Shown here piece after piece: positions 22,309-31,969 of a stretch of DNA of 32,768 nucleotides (the first letter of the stretch is position 1; each line of letters begins with the position of its first letter). The notes beneath the pieces were generated by a model. The model did no database searches. It was not told the DNA's origin and saw only the letters and a program-made list of their open reading frames with translations. A program made the position numbers and the translations under genes. This stretch comes from Bacteroidales bacterium (GTDB taxonomy: Bacteria > Bacteroidota > Bacteroidia > Bacteroidales > PUMT01), in assembly GCA_007125955.1 (NCBI GenBank), contig SLCF01000107.1, positions 1 to 32,768 of the forward strand, read 5' to 3'.

Positions 22309-24993
22309 TTACCTTTCTTTTTCCAGGAAAGGAACACCTTTTGTCACCCATTCAGGGGCATCACTCTCCTTCAGGTAATGATCGAAAAACTGCTCCATTC
22401 TTGTCTGGAAATCCACCTGGTTCTCGTACCTTGCCAGATGATGGCCTTCTCCCGGGTAGGAGAGGAGTATAACGTTCTTCTTGTTGAACCTCAATGCATT
22501 GTAAAACTCTATAGCCTGGAGCCATTCAACAGAACCGTCTTCGGTTCCATGTAGCAGTAACAATGGAGTGTTCATGTTGGGTGCATGATGCACGGCCGAT
22601 TGTTCTACATAAAGTTCAAAATCATTATACGGATCGGTTGCAAATCTTCCCTGTCCATGATGATTATAGTAGTGCTGGTTAGTGCCGGCTGATGCCCAGA
22701 TCTGGTTAAAATCGCTTACCAGGTTAGATGCCCCTGCGCCGATAACCGCTGCAGCAAACATGTCGGTTTGCGTTACAATGTGATTTCCTCCCTGTCCGCT
22801 GAAGCTGTGGCCATGCAGGCCTATGCGATCCATATCAACATATCCCAGCTCATTTACCTTGTTCACTGCAGCCTCAATGCACTCCAGCATATCAGAATGT
22901 GTTGTCCCTGTACGGAAATGGATGTCGGGTAACAGCACAAGATAACCGTTGCTTGCGTATTTGGGGAACATAGGTGAATGCCTTGAAATCACCCTTGACC
23001 ACCTGTTGAGGTTATGCGACATTTTCTCGTAAAAGCTTACGAGCATAGGGAGTTTGTCGCCTGACTCATAAGTGTCTGGTATCATAAGTACACCCTGAAG
23101 TCTTTCACCGTCATTGTTGGTGTATTCAATCAGAACATTGCTGTACCAGTTATACTCATCTATGAACGGGTTTGTGGTGGTTACTTGTTCAGGATCTTTA
23201 AATTCAAGGCAGGTAATATAGTAATCGGGGAATTCCCGTGGTGATTCAATTGTAACAAAGTATTTACCGGCTTCTTTTGGTTTTACGGGAGTGCTGAAAT
23301 GTTTCTCTTCATAAACGAGTGATCTGAGTTCACCATTTTCAATAACCGAAAAACCGGCTTTTTTTGTCCATTGCCCGAAAGCTGAAAGAAGAAGGCGTTC
23401 TTCCATGTCGATAAACCTTTCTTCCCTGTCGGTACGGATATACCTGAACCTTATTTTATTTTCATTTCCATAACCCTGTGTAAGGTTCCTGCCTTTTTTA
23501 CCGTCAAGCGGAATTTTCCACAAGTCGTACCTGCTGTTCACAATTATGTTTTTCCTGTCTTTTGTCCATCCTGCAATTCCGTATGGCGGCTTTTCCCCGG
23601 CACGGTCGAATTGCTGGTTTACAAAAGAAACAGGTGTTGTATCTGTTAGATTTACAGTTGTGTCCGCTTCCAGATCGTAGGCATGTATATGCTCATCCTT
23701 CCAAAGAAGAAAGTATCTGCTGCAGGGCGATAGTCCCATAGCCCTGTTTAGCCCTTTTACTATGAGAGTGCGTTCACCTGTTTCGACATTTACCCTGTAA
23801 TAGTCAGATAAACGCTCTTTCCAGTCGGATATATAATCGCGGTTGTCCCTTCCGACAACCCATTTTCCGTCACGCGTAATATCCGTATATTTCATAGTGC
23901 TGTCAGCCAAAGCAACAAACACCTTGTCGTTACGCCCCACTGAAGAGAGGTAAGTAAAAGCCCTGTCCCTCGTTGCCTGCCTCATCTGGACCGTCTGGAT
24001 CCTTTCATCGTCCCAGTGCCATACATCCACATTTGCCACAGGCGGAGAATCAGGCTTACTTTCTGTCTTGGGCTTCTGTTCTCTTATTCCGAAGAAAAAA
24101 CGGTCCAAATCCTCACTTACAGTAAGGCTCCCCGTTTCCCCTATTACATAGTTTTCTGGAAATTCACCGTCATCAGTAGGGTTGTAAAAGAATCTCTCAG
24201 GATTATTATCCATACCGGTAAAAACAAGAAGGGAGTTTTCCCTGTGTGTTTGGTTTTCCGGTGTTGTGCCCCTGAGAGCAGCAAGTGCATTTCCCTCTTC
24301 ATTCCATGTTAGCTGACTGTAAACAGATTTTTCTGTGTCAAGTGGCCTTGAGAAACCGGTTGACAGGTTCATGATGAATACACCGTTACCTGTGGAGTCG
24401 GGAGCTTCAACGGTATAAGCCATAAATGTGCCGGGTTTGTTGAATGAGTAGCTTCCCGTATTCCCGATGCGAATAACATCACCGGTTGAAAGATTGGTCA
24501 TTACAAGGTCGCGGCCGTCGGTATCTGAATTGTTTTCAGCTTTATTCTTCTGAACGGCAAACCAGCCCGAACCCTTGGGGATTCCCATTGAGTAAGCATT
24601 GTCAACTAAGGTTATTTCACCGGTTGAAAGGTTTTTCAGCCCCGCTTTCCAGATAACCGGTTTCCTGTCCCTTCTCAGCTTTTCCTGTGCCTCAAAGTCC
24701 GGCATTAACCTGAAAGCCACCCATTTCTCATCGTCAGAGAATTCCGGCCTTACCGCCAGCGTTATGGTGTCAAGCTTTCCGGAATCGAGGTTCCTGATAA
24801 AGAGTGTGTCGTCACTTCGCGGAGCATTGTAAACATATGCAACCATATTCCCGTGATCGGAAATGGTAGCACTAACACTTCTGAAGCGGCTGTAATCGCT
24901 TATCTGAAGGTTCTTTTTCTGGGCATCAACTGTAAATGCAGATGCACAAATAAGCACTGCAAGAATGCTTGAAATTTTAACTGATATTTTCAT
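22309..24993 (-). CDS. S9 family serine peptidase (prolyl oligopeptidase-like), exported
   Basis: A large periplasmic or secreted peptidase of 894 residues. After a cleavable signal (ending around TVDAQ, with no lipobox Cys) comes a beta-propeller-like region to about residue 600, then an alpha/beta hydrolase domain with Ser730 in GLHGHSFSG, Asp819 in LLHGTEDGSV and His851 in YPGEGHH. The propeller restricts access, so such enzymes favour short peptides. The length exceeds that of typical S9 enzymes (about 700) because of a longer N-terminal domain. It precedes the amidase on the same strand. The closest subgroup cannot be chosen from sequence alone. Confidence 0.9.
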   Translation of the reverse strand: MKISVKISSILAVLICASAFTVDAQKKNLQISDYSRFRSVSATISDHGNMVAYVYNAPRSDDTLFIRNLDSGKLDTITLAVRPEFSDDEKWVAFRLMPDFEAQEKLRRDRKPVIWKAGLKNLSTGEITLVDNAYSMGIPKGSGWFAVQKNKAENNSDTDGRDLVMTNLSTGDVIRIGNTGSYSFNKPGTFMAYTVEAPDSTGNGVFIMNLSTGFSRPLDTEKSVYSQLTWNEEGNALAALRGTTPENQTHRENSLLVFTGMDNNPERFFYNPTDDGEFPENYVIGETGSLTVSEDLDRFFFGIREQKPKTESKPDSPPVANVDVWHWDDERIQTVQMRQATRDRAFTYLSSVGRNDKVFVALADSTMKYTDITRDGKWVVGRDNRDYISDWKERLSDYYRVNVETGERTLIVKGLNRAMGLSPCSRYFLLWKDEHIHAYDLEADTTVNLTDTTPVSFVNQQFDRAGEKPPYGIAGWTKDRKNIIVNSRYDLWKIPLDGKKGRNLTQGYGNENKIRFRYIRTDREERFIDMEERLLLSAFGQWTKKAGFSVIENGELRSLVYEEKHFSTPVKPKEAGKYFVTIESPREFPDYYITCLEFKDPEQVTTTNPFIDEYNWYSNVLIEYTNNDGERLQGVLMIPDTYESGDKLPMLVSFYEKMSHNLNRWSRVISRHSPMFPKYASNGYLVLLPDIHFRTGTTHSDMLECIEAAVNKVNELGYVDMDRIGLHGHSFSGQGGNHIVTQTDMFAAAVIGAGASNLVSDFNQIWASAGTNQHYYNHHGQGRFATDPYNDFELYVEQSAVHHAPNMNTPLLLLHGTEDGSVEWLQAIEFYNALRFNKKNVILLSYPGEGHHLARYENQVDFQTRMEQFFDHYLKESDAPEWVTKGVPFLEKER

Positions 24994-25334
24994 TGACTTT
25001 TGAATTGTGTTTGTTTTAAAACCGGATGAGCATAAGATTACTATTTACACTTTAACGCTAAAAGTATAAAAAATTAATTAAAAGATGCATGGCAAGCTGT
25101 TTGATATTACCTTATTAAACCCATAAAATGAAGGCAAATCATTCCTCCGAAAAAGGATTTTTGGCTGTTGAGGTTTGCAAATCCCTATTTACCAATGGTT
25201 ACAAATGAAGATATATCCCAGAACAGTTGAGCTTCCAGGGGCAGTAATTCACAAAACAAGCTTGGTTTTCCCGGTTTAAAAGGGGAATAACGTTTTAAAA
25301 TAAGCTCAGCGAGGGAACTAAAGAATAAATTTTA
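24994..25334. other. Intergenic gap without recognised gene (341 bp)
   Basis: AT-rich sequence upstream of the S9 gene and downstream of the sugar dehydrogenase gene. It holds short inverted words (GGATTT/AAATCC at 25155-25184; TTCCC/GGGAA near 25268-25287) but no good terminator, -7 box or ORF that I would support. Confidence 0.5.
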
Positions 25335-26450
25335 TTATAAGGGGACAATTCTGAAAAAGAGGCCCGGAGATTCTGTAAGAACATAGATGTATCCGTCAGG
25401 CCCTGTTCTTAGATCCCTGAACCTTGCAAAGTCCTGTAGCATATATTCCGTATCTGTTACTTTTTCACCGTCAAGGATTACCCTGTGTATATGGCGTCCC
25501 GCAAGTGCCCCAACCAGGATATCTCCATGCCATTCCGGATATTTGTCACTGAAAACAAATGTCATTCCGCAAGGGGCAATTGAAGGTGTCCAGTGATACA
25601 GGGGATCTTCCATTCCCGCTTTCGTTGTGTCCGGGGTAATAATGCTGCCATTGTAGTTAACACCATGTGTAACTTCAGGCCATCCGTAGTTTAGTCCTTT
25701 CCTGATGATATTTATTTCATCCCCGCCTTTGGGTCCATGTTCATGTGTCCATAATACCCCTGTTTCCGGGTGAATCGACATACCCTGGATGTTTCGGTGA
25801 CCGTAAGACCATATTTCAGGCATTGCACCTTCAACATTCACAAAAGGATTGTCAGGGGGCACTCTTCCGTCATCTAATATTCTTATAACCTTTCCGTTGT
25901 GATTTTCCAGCTTCTGGGCATTGTCCATTACTCCCCTGTCGCCTACAGTGGTAAACAGGTAGTTATCTTCGTCAAATACGATCCTTGTCCCGAAATGCTG
26001 GCCTGAACCGGTTGCAGGCTCAGCCTGGAATATCAGTTCCATATCTGTAAAGCTGTTACCCGTTAGTCTGCCGCGCGAAACGGCGGTGTTACCGCCATCA
26101 TCAAAGGGAGCTGCATAAGCAATGTATATCCATCCGTTTTCATCATAATCGGGATGCAAAACAACATCCAGCAGACCACCCTGTCTGTTAGCCCATATTT
26201 CGGGCAATCCCTGAACGGGAGTATCCTTTAATTCTCCATCGGCAAAAATACGCAGCCGCCCGGGACGTTCGGCTATAAGAATACGGCCGTCAGGTAAAAA
26301 AGCCATACTCCAGGGATTTTCAAGTCCTGTAGCCAGGGTGTCTATCCTTACAGATAGCTTTTCTGTAAGCACAGGCTGGGAAGTTCCAGCTTCGCTGTTA
26401 CATGATATAAATATGAGAAAAAACAGTCCGGGTACAATATATTTTAACAT
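25335..26450 (-). CDS. PQQ-dependent sugar dehydrogenase-like (GDH/sorbosone family), lipoprotein
   Basis: Six-bladed beta-propeller protein of the soluble glucose/sorbosone dehydrogenase family, probably oxidising an aldose with PQQ. Family segments are GLENPWSMAFLPDG, GGLLDVVLHPDY, GSGQHFGTRIVFD, WSYGHRNIQGM, THEHGPKGGDEINII and NYGWP. The start at 26450 gives a lipoprotein signal ending IFISC (Cys17) and 371 residues; a longer frame from 26495 would place 15 charged residues before the signal and is less likely. No PQQ synthesis genes are in the window. Many Bacteroidota members lack proven PQQ dependence, so the activity is inferred. Confidence 0.85.
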   Translation of the reverse strand: MLKYIVPGLFFLIFISCNSEAGTSQPVLTEKLSVRIDTLATGLENPWSMAFLPDGRILIAERPGRLRIFADGELKDTPVQGLPEIWANRQGGLLDVVLHPDYDENGWIYIAYAAPFDDGGNTAVSRGRLTGNSFTDMELIFQAEPATGSGQHFGTRIVFDEDNYLFTTVGDRGVMDNAQKLENHNGKVIRILDDGRVPPDNPFVNVEGAMPEIWSYGHRNIQGMSIHPETGVLWTHEHGPKGGDEINIIRKGLNYGWPEVTHGVNYNGSIITPDTTKAGMEDPLYHWTPSIAPCGMTFVFSDKYPEWHGDILVGALAGRHIHRVILDGEKVTDTEYMLQDFARFRDLRTGPDGYIYVLTESPGLFFRIVPL

Positions 26451-26589
26451 GTTAATACGTTTATGGGGTTTAACATCAGAACATAAACTAAACAATACCT
26501 GACTGTAATTGTTCGGAAATCAGACTGTTTTTTTGAAAAAAGAGGAAAATATATCCGGAACCGTTTAAAAACCCATTTACTTGCTGTTC

Positions 26590-27486
26590 TTAATGACCAT
26601 CTATCAGCAATCCGGCGAGATCACTGCCAAGATGCTTTTCCATTATGTCACGGTAGCGATCTGATTCGGTCAGTCCTTCACCAAAGGAAAAGTAATGATC
26701 AATTACTTCATCCCATGTTGTGCCCAGTGGCATAATATATCCGAACTGTTCTGCCGAATCGTCCCCGATACTGTGCCGCTTTAGGGGCATCCCCCTCTGG
26801 GAGGCGCGAATGTAATTGTAAATGTCAATATATGCAAAATATGAACAGTCTTCACTTACCCTTTCCACAATTTCATCATTTGAGTTTGCGAAATAGATTT
26901 CCGCTGTTGGGAAGTATTCTTGCACCAGACCTCTAAGACGTGATTCATGAAGAGTGCCCTCGAAGGCAAGGGCGTTCATCCCCTCAAATGTGGCTGATAT
27001 CTCTTCAAAATATTCTAATTCCGGAACATCCCTGCAAGTAATAAGAGAAGCTATGTTGGTCATGTATGGCGGACTGAAAATCAGCTCTTCCTTTCTCTGG
27101 TTAGTAATTGTTACATTCCCGAAACCAATCAAACCATCTCCTCCTTCTACGATACGGTTATAAAAAACAGTCCAGTCCTCTTCCTGCTTAAATTCAATTT
27201 CAAGTGCAACATCATACTTGTCATATACAAATACTGCGAAATCCTTTATCAACTCAACCGTAACACCTGTCAGCCTTCCCTTTTCGTCCTTGTAGGCAAA
27301 ACCGTCAGCCGGCACATACAGCGCTTTCAGTGTTCCATAACCTTTTTCGAGCACTTCAGGCCAGGGATCACCTGTATCGTTGTTTAGTCGGTTATCTCCA
27401 CAGGCAGATAAAATTATGATCTTTGAAATTATCAGTAAAATGGCAACAGCTCTAAATAAAGGGATTACCAGATTTTGTGATCTCAT
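26590..27486 (-). CDS. Family 3 extracellular solute-binding lipoprotein, orphan
   Basis: Periplasmic-binding-protein fold of 298 residues. The signal ends ILSACG (Cys29). The body has the family 3 layout, including LTGVTVELIKDF, GGDGLIGFGNVTITNQRKEELIFSPPY (the hinge and ligand-loop region) and an acidic C-terminal lobe. Such proteins usually deliver amino acids or opines to an ABC importer or act as a sensor or lytic-enzyme module. There are no ABC permease or ATPase genes beside it, so it could be a free receptor, or work with a transporter encoded elsewhere. It lies 139 bp upstream of the sugar dehydrogenase on the same strand; any link is unproven. Confidence 0.78.
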   Translation of the reverse strand: MRSQNLVIPLFRAVAILLIISKIIILSACGDNRLNNDTGDPWPEVLEKGYGTLKALYVPADGFAYKDEKGRLTGVTVELIKDFAVFVYDKYDVALEIEFKQEEDWTVFYNRIVEGGDGLIGFGNVTITNQRKEELIFSPPYMTNIASLITCRDVPELEYFEEISATFEGMNALAFEGTLHESRLRGLVQEYFPTAEIYFANSNDEIVERVSEDCSYFAYIDIYNYIRASQRGMPLKRHSIGDDSAEQFGYIMPLGTTWDEVIDHYFSFGEGLTESDRYRDIMEKHLGSDLAGLLIDGH

Positions 27487-27664
27487 TATAGTTAATAATT
27501 TTTTATAAAGGCCGGATTTGAAGTTAATAAATACAAAAAACCAATTTTGCTTTATTTTATGATAAATAGCGTTTAATTAGGGTAATGTAACATCAATGAA
27601 TTCAAAAGTAATTATTTTTAAACCAAAATACCCCGGAAATTGAAGGTTTTTGATCATGTTAATA

Positions 27665-27672
27665 TATATTTG
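27665..27672 (+). promoter_or_regulatory. -7 box ahead of the alpha/beta hydrolase lipoprotein gene
   Basis: TATATTTG matches the TAnnTTTG consensus 47 bp before the ATG at 27720. A TTG 22 nt upstream is a possible -33 element. Confidence 0.5.
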
Positions 27673-27719
27673 TATTTGTTGCAGACATTATCCTTTTGTT
27701 TAATTAAAATTACCTGATT

Positions 27720-28805
27720 ATGAGATTGACCATAACATCATTATTTTCAATTTTATTTCTTCTGGTATCATGTGCACCGGCAGTGGAATATGACCACGAA
27801 CATGCCGCTTATGATTTCCCGGTTGAGATTAACGGACATGTACAGTTTTTTACCTACGATGCCACACACGATTTGCTTGCTGATCACGACCCGAATATCG
27901 AACATGTAGTGTTTGTTCATCACGGTGCGGCTCAGAATCCTACTACATATTTCGATAATATGAAGGCAGCTCGTGATATGGCTGCTGTCGATCAGCCCGA
28001 ACTGGAAATTGACTTCAATACAATGGTAATTTCTCCTGCAATGATAGGGCGCAGGCATGTGGAGGACAATCCCGGAAGGTATGAAAACGGCCACTATCCA
28101 TACTGGGGAAGCGGCTGGAGAGCCGGAGCGGATTCTCAGACTGAGCCTCCTGTAAGCAATTTCGATCTGCTTGATGCTATGGTTCTTTACGTTGCCGATA
28201 ATTTTCCTAATGTCAAATCTATTGTTCATGCAGGTCACTCTGCAGGTGGACAGGTGGTAAGCCGCTATTCAGTGGGCACCACTGCTTACGACGAACTTCT
28301 TGAACGTGGCATTTATGCACGTTATATCATTTCCAATCCATCCTCATTTTTATATCTTGACACGCGCCGTCCTGACTTTGAAACCGGAGAAGGTTTCATA
28401 GATTATTCGGATGAGGTGCCTGTTGTTAACGGCGAAGAGTGTGAAAGGTTCAATAACTATGGTTATGGATTTGACGGGGATGTTGTGGAGTATATGACCA
28501 GGAGGCCTGTTGAAGTTATGGTTGAAGAATTTAAAGAGCGCGATGTGTTTATGCTGCAAGGTCTTGAAGATAACGATCCTGAAGGTTCTGCACTTGACAG
28601 GAGTTGTCCCGCAATGATGCAGGGAAGCCACCGTCTTGAAAGAGGCCTGTGGTACTACGAATATATGGGTGAGTTGTACGGCCCTGAAGGTTTTGGGAAC
28701 AAATTCATTGAAACGGTTCCGGATGTAGGACACGATAATGCCCTTATGTTTGGATCGGAAGAAGGGAAGAGGATCATTTTCTTTATTCATGACATTTTGG
28801 AATAG
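27720..28805 (+). CDS. Alpha/beta hydrolase lipoprotein
   Basis: Envelope serine hydrolase of 361 residues. The signal ends LVSC (Cys18). The hydrolase core contains VFVHHGAAQNP (oxyanion region), Ser174 in HAGHSAGGQ, an acidic turn in LQGLEDND and His338 in DVGHDN. The overall layout, with a large His- and acid-rich cap, resembles secreted esterases annotated as hypothetical alpha/beta hydrolases in this phylum. It stands alone on the plus strand between divergent and convergent neighbours, with its own promoter and a bidirectional terminator. Substrate unknown. Confidence 0.82.
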   Translation: MRLTITSLFSILFLLVSCAPAVEYDHEHAAYDFPVEINGHVQFFTYDATHDLLADHDPNIEHVVFVHHGAAQNPTTYFDNMKAARDMAAVDQPELEIDFNTMVISPAMIGRRHVEDNPGRYENGHYPYWGSGWRAGADSQTEPPVSNFDLLDAMVLYVADNFPNVKSIVHAGHSAGGQVVSRYSVGTTAYDELLERGIYARYIISNPSSFLYLDTRRPDFETGEGFIDYSDEVPVVNGEECERFNNYGYGFDGDVVEYMTRRPVEVMVEEFKERDVFMLQGLEDNDPEGSALDRSCPAMMQGSHRLERGLWYYEYMGELYGPEGFGNKFIETVPDVGHDNALMFGSEEGKRIIFFIHDILE

Positions 28806-28819
28806 ATACTTTTAAATAA

Positions 28820-28869
28820 CACAAAAAATCACGTCCGCCGTGCTTCAAGGTGAACGTGATTTTTTTGTG
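28820..28869. terminator. Bidirectional terminator between convergent genes
   Basis: Stem ATCACGT/ACGTGAT is extended by an A-run on one side and a T-run on the other, ending CAC/GTG. It lies 15 bp after the plus-strand stop at 28805 and 84 bp after the minus-strand stop at 28953, so it can serve both. Confidence 0.85.
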
Positions 28870-28952
28870 CAACAATTACGATTGCTGAGAAAAAACGAAT
28901 TTCAGGCCACCTATTCCGGGGGCTTGATAAAATGGGTTTAGTAAGTATTTAA

Positions 28953-29309
28953 CTACTGTCCGGGAGTGTCAATTTTCCACTCTCCGTCAACCTTGCGGAG
29001 ATTTACATTTTGTTCTGACGGCCCGAATTGGCAGCGAACCACAGCAGTATTACCTGATATTTCGACATCGACTATTTCGGGCAAACCACCTGCTCTCTTC
29101 ATCCCTTCGGAGCGAAAACCGATCATTGCCTGCACCTCATTTCTTTGTTCTTCCGGGACTGACAGTGACATGACTCTATCTACATCCTGGTCAATAATTG
29201 CCTGATGGTAGCTGTTTACAACTTCTTCGACGTTTTCAGTTCCGGCCTCACATCCAAAAAGGAACAGAACAAAAAAGGATGAACAGATTAAAGCGATTGT
29301 TTTTCTCAT
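28953..29309 (-). CDS. Small DUF4878-like lipoprotein
   Basis: A 118-residue lipoprotein (signal ending LFLFGC, Cys20). It has a single NTF2/lumazine-binding-like domain: an N-terminal helix VEEVVNSYHQAIIDQDVDRVMSL, then strands IVDVEISGNTAVVRCQFG and a final KVDGEWKID. This domain is common in Bacteroidota as a small exported protein of unknown role. It is monocistronic, with a candidate -7 box (minus strand TATTTTTG at 29388-29381) about 72 bp upstream. Confidence 0.72.
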   Translation of the reverse strand: MRKTIALICSSFFVLFLFGCEAGTENVEEVVNSYHQAIIDQDVDRVMSLSVPEEQRNEVQAMIGFRSEGMKRAGGLPEIVDVEISGNTAVVRCQFGPSEQNVNLRKVDGEWKIDTPGQ

Positions 29310-29380
29310 AATTGATAAATTTTATTGAGGTTAATTGTGTTATTATAAATTTTTCCTGAAGACTCCCTCCCGGCCATAAG

Positions 29381-29388
29381 CAAAAATA
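29381..29388 (-). promoter_or_regulatory. Possible -7 box of the DUF4878-like gene
   Basis: Minus-strand TATTTTTG fits the TAnnTTTG consensus, 72 bp before the start codon. Confidence 0.35.
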
Positions 29389-29575
29389 GAAAAATTCTTT
29401 TACAGTCAATTTATCAGGACATCTCAATTTCAGGATGAAAATATTAAAGTTTTATAAGAACATTTTAGTCTGATCCGGTTTTCATTGAAATATAGCTGTA
29501 ACTTATTGGCAGTTTGTACGTCATATGAAAAATTCAAATATTAACAATTCCGGTATTCCTGGTAAAAATTAATTG

Positions 29576-31969
29576 ATGATAAAAAATTATATTATTGTTG
29601 CTCTCCGGAATATCCGGAAAAGGGGTGTGTTTTCAGTAGTAAATATTTCCGGCCTTGCTGCCGGAATCGCCTGCAGTGTTCTCATACTGATGTGGGTGAA
29701 CCATGAACTGAGCTATGACCGCTTTCACCCGCACCACAAGGATATTTACCGTATCGGCTTTAGAGCCGAAATTCACGGCACTTCTCTTGAAGTACCCGTA
29801 GCAATGGCACCGCTGGCAGGTGTCCTAAAAGAAACATTCCCTGACATAGATGATGTGGTGAGGATTGATATGCCGCAGAATATCAATGTTAAGGTGAACG
29901 ACGATTATTATATCGAACCTTCTATAATCAGGGCCGATTCCACTTTTTTCACTTTTTTCGGTTTTGATCTTGAAGCAGGTGACCCTGAAAAGGTTTTGAG
30001 CCATCCGTTCAGTATTGTAATAACCCGGGATATGGCCAGGAAGTATTTTGGCGACGATAACCCGTTAGGAGAGGTGATAATATTTAACAATCAGCAGGAA
30101 TACACAGTAACAGGCATTGCTGCAAATCCTTCCTCAAATACGCATATATTGTTTAATGCTGTTGTGCCATTCATGTCCCTTTACGAAATGCGTTCTCCCG
30201 GTTCTATGGATCAGTGGCTAAGTCTGTCATACTTCACCTATTTCAGGGTAAACAGGAGTTATGAAGAGGCCGCATTTTTCGAAAGGCTGGCAAATCTTTT
30301 CGAAGACCGGTTCGGAGAGCAATCGAGGGAGGTTGGCATTTCCCTTGACCCTTACATTCAAAAGTTAAGTTCCATCCACCTGAACTCAGACACACCTGCC
30401 GAGTTATCTCCCCCGGGGAACAAGGCAAGTGTTTATATTTTCCTGGCTGTTTCTGTGTTTATACTTATCCTGGCATGCATAAACTTTATGAATCTTTCCA
30501 CAGCAAGGTCCTCGCTCAGATCGAAAGAAGTGGGAGTAAGAAAAGTTACAGGAGCTACAAGGATGCAGTTAATTAATCAATTCATTGGAGAATCTGTAAT
30601 ATATGCCATTATAGCAGCATTGCTTGCAATACCCATGGTTGAGATTGCACTTCCTTATTTCAATAATTTAACCGGCCTTGATCTTTCATTTTTCAGCACA
30701 ACCAACCGGTTAATACTAACAATGTTTCCACTTTTTGTTGTTTTTGTAGGATTTGTTGCGGGAAGCTATCCTGCTTTTGTATTGTCAGCATGGAAACCTG
30801 TCAGAACATTAAGAGGCGGAAAAGCAGAAACTTCGGGCCGAGCACTACTAAGGAGCGGATTGGTGGTTTTCCAGATGATCATATCGGTTACGCTGATTCT
30901 ATGCACCGCATTTGTATGGAAACAGCTGAATTATATCAACAACAAGGATCTGGGATTCTCAAAATCTGACAAGGTAATTGTAGACCTTTTCACAAGCGAT
31001 CTTCGTAGCAGCTCCCGGGTGATTGAACAGCAATTGCAGGGTATTCACGGGGTCAATGGAGTGTCTTTTTCAAGCGCCTATCCCGGTGAGGTTTTCAGCG
31101 CAACAGTATATAAACCCGAAGGGGCTGATGATGAATCAATAATCACATACATTCATTCTGATCCGGGCTATATCGGACTAATGGATATCAGTCTGCTGGA
31201 AGGGAGAGACTTTGATCCTTCTTTTGGAACTGACACCATGGCTGTTCTTATAAATGAAACAGCGGTACGCACTTTCGGATGGAGTGACCCTGTCGGTAAG
31301 ACAATTCAAAAAGAAAGGGGTGAAGACAATATTGAAACTTACAATGTAATAGGGGTTGTTGGGGATTTCCACTACCGGTCTATGCACCAGGCGGTCGAAC
31401 CACTGATAATACATCACCTGATGGCGTCCCCGAGGTATATTACAATTGATATTTCACCGGCGAATTTTCAAACAACAATTGCTGAAATAAAGGAGGCATG
31501 GGAAGAGATTAATCCTGATGCCCCCTTTGAATTTTCGGCTTTGTCTGATGAATATGATTTTCATTACAGGTCGGAGATCCGGATGGGGCGGGTTTTTTCA
31601 TTCTTCAGTTTTCTGGCCTTCCTGATAGCCGCTCTGGGCATGTACGGCCTCTCTTCTTTTATGGTTGAAAACAGAACAAAGGAGATAGGTGTGAGAAAAG
31701 TGTTCGGGGCAAGCGAAAAGTCCATAGTCTTTACCTTTTTAAGGCAGTTCGGGATATGGCTGTTAATTGCCAATGTAATATCCTGGGTGCCTGCATTCTA
31801 TTTCACCGACAGGTGGCTTTCGATGTTTGAATACAAAATTCAGCTTACAGACCCTCTGATATATATTGGAGCTGCACTATTGTCGGCTGGCGTTGTATTC
31901 ATTGCCTCAGGTTACCAGTCGTTTAAAGCGGCGCTTATCGATCCGGCCAGGTCACTGCGGTATGAGTAG
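29576..31969 (+). CDS. ABC transporter permease, MacB/FtsX type
   Basis: Inner-membrane permease of 797 residues from ATG 29576; a TTG one codon earlier is not needed. Order: first membrane helix (NISGLAAGIACSVLILMWV), a long MacB-type extracytoplasmic domain, an FtsX-like block of three helices near residues 285-400, a fourth helix and second extracytoplasmic domain (430-670), and a C-terminal FtsX block ending SLRYE. The cytoplasmic loops ARSSLRSKEVGVRKVTGAT and NRTKEIGVRKVFGAS are the classic repeated ATPase-contact motifs. Its ATPase partner is not in the window. In this phylum such permeases are often involved in lipoprotein or antimicrobial export, or in stress sensing. Confidence 0.9.
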   Translation: MIKNYIIVALRNIRKRGVFSVVNISGLAAGIACSVLILMWVNHELSYDRFHPHHKDIYRIGFRAEIHGTSLEVPVAMAPLAGVLKETFPDIDDVVRIDMPQNINVKVNDDYYIEPSIIRADSTFFTFFGFDLEAGDPEKVLSHPFSIVITRDMARKYFGDDNPLGEVIIFNNQQEYTVTGIAANPSSNTHILFNAVVPFMSLYEMRSPGSMDQWLSLSYFTYFRVNRSYEEAAFFERLANLFEDRFGEQSREVGISLDPYIQKLSSIHLNSDTPAELSPPGNKASVYIFLAVSVFILILACINFMNLSTARSSLRSKEVGVRKVTGATRMQLINQFIGESVIYAIIAALLAIPMVEIALPYFNNLTGLDLSFFSTTNRLILTMFPLFVVFVGFVAGSYPAFVLSAWKPVRTLRGGKAETSGRALLRSGLVVFQMIISVTLILCTAFVWKQLNYINNKDLGFSKSDKVIVDLFTSDLRSSSRVIEQQLQGIHGVNGVSFSSAYPGEVFSATVYKPEGADDESIITYIHSDPGYIGLMDISLLEGRDFDPSFGTDTMAVLINETAVRTFGWSDPVGKTIQKERGEDNIETYNVIGVVGDFHYRSMHQAVEPLIIHHLMASPRYITIDISPANFQTTIAEIKEAWEEINPDAPFEFSALSDEYDFHYRSEIRMGRVFSFFSFLAFLIAALGMYGLSSFMVENRTKEIGVRKVFGASEKSIVFTFLRQFGIWLLIANVISWVPAFYFTDRWLSMFEYKIQLTDPLIYIGAALLSAGVVFIASGYQSFKAALIDPARSLRYE

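Noticed and set aside
26451-26495. Longer start for the sugar dehydrogenase
   Set aside because: It would place 15 residues before the lipoprotein signal; ATG 26450 gives a normal signal.
27768-28238. Minus-strand ORF of 156 codons inside the alpha/beta hydrolase
   Set aside because: Shadow of the real gene; composition is unlike protein (clusters of Ile, His, Cys) and it has no start context.
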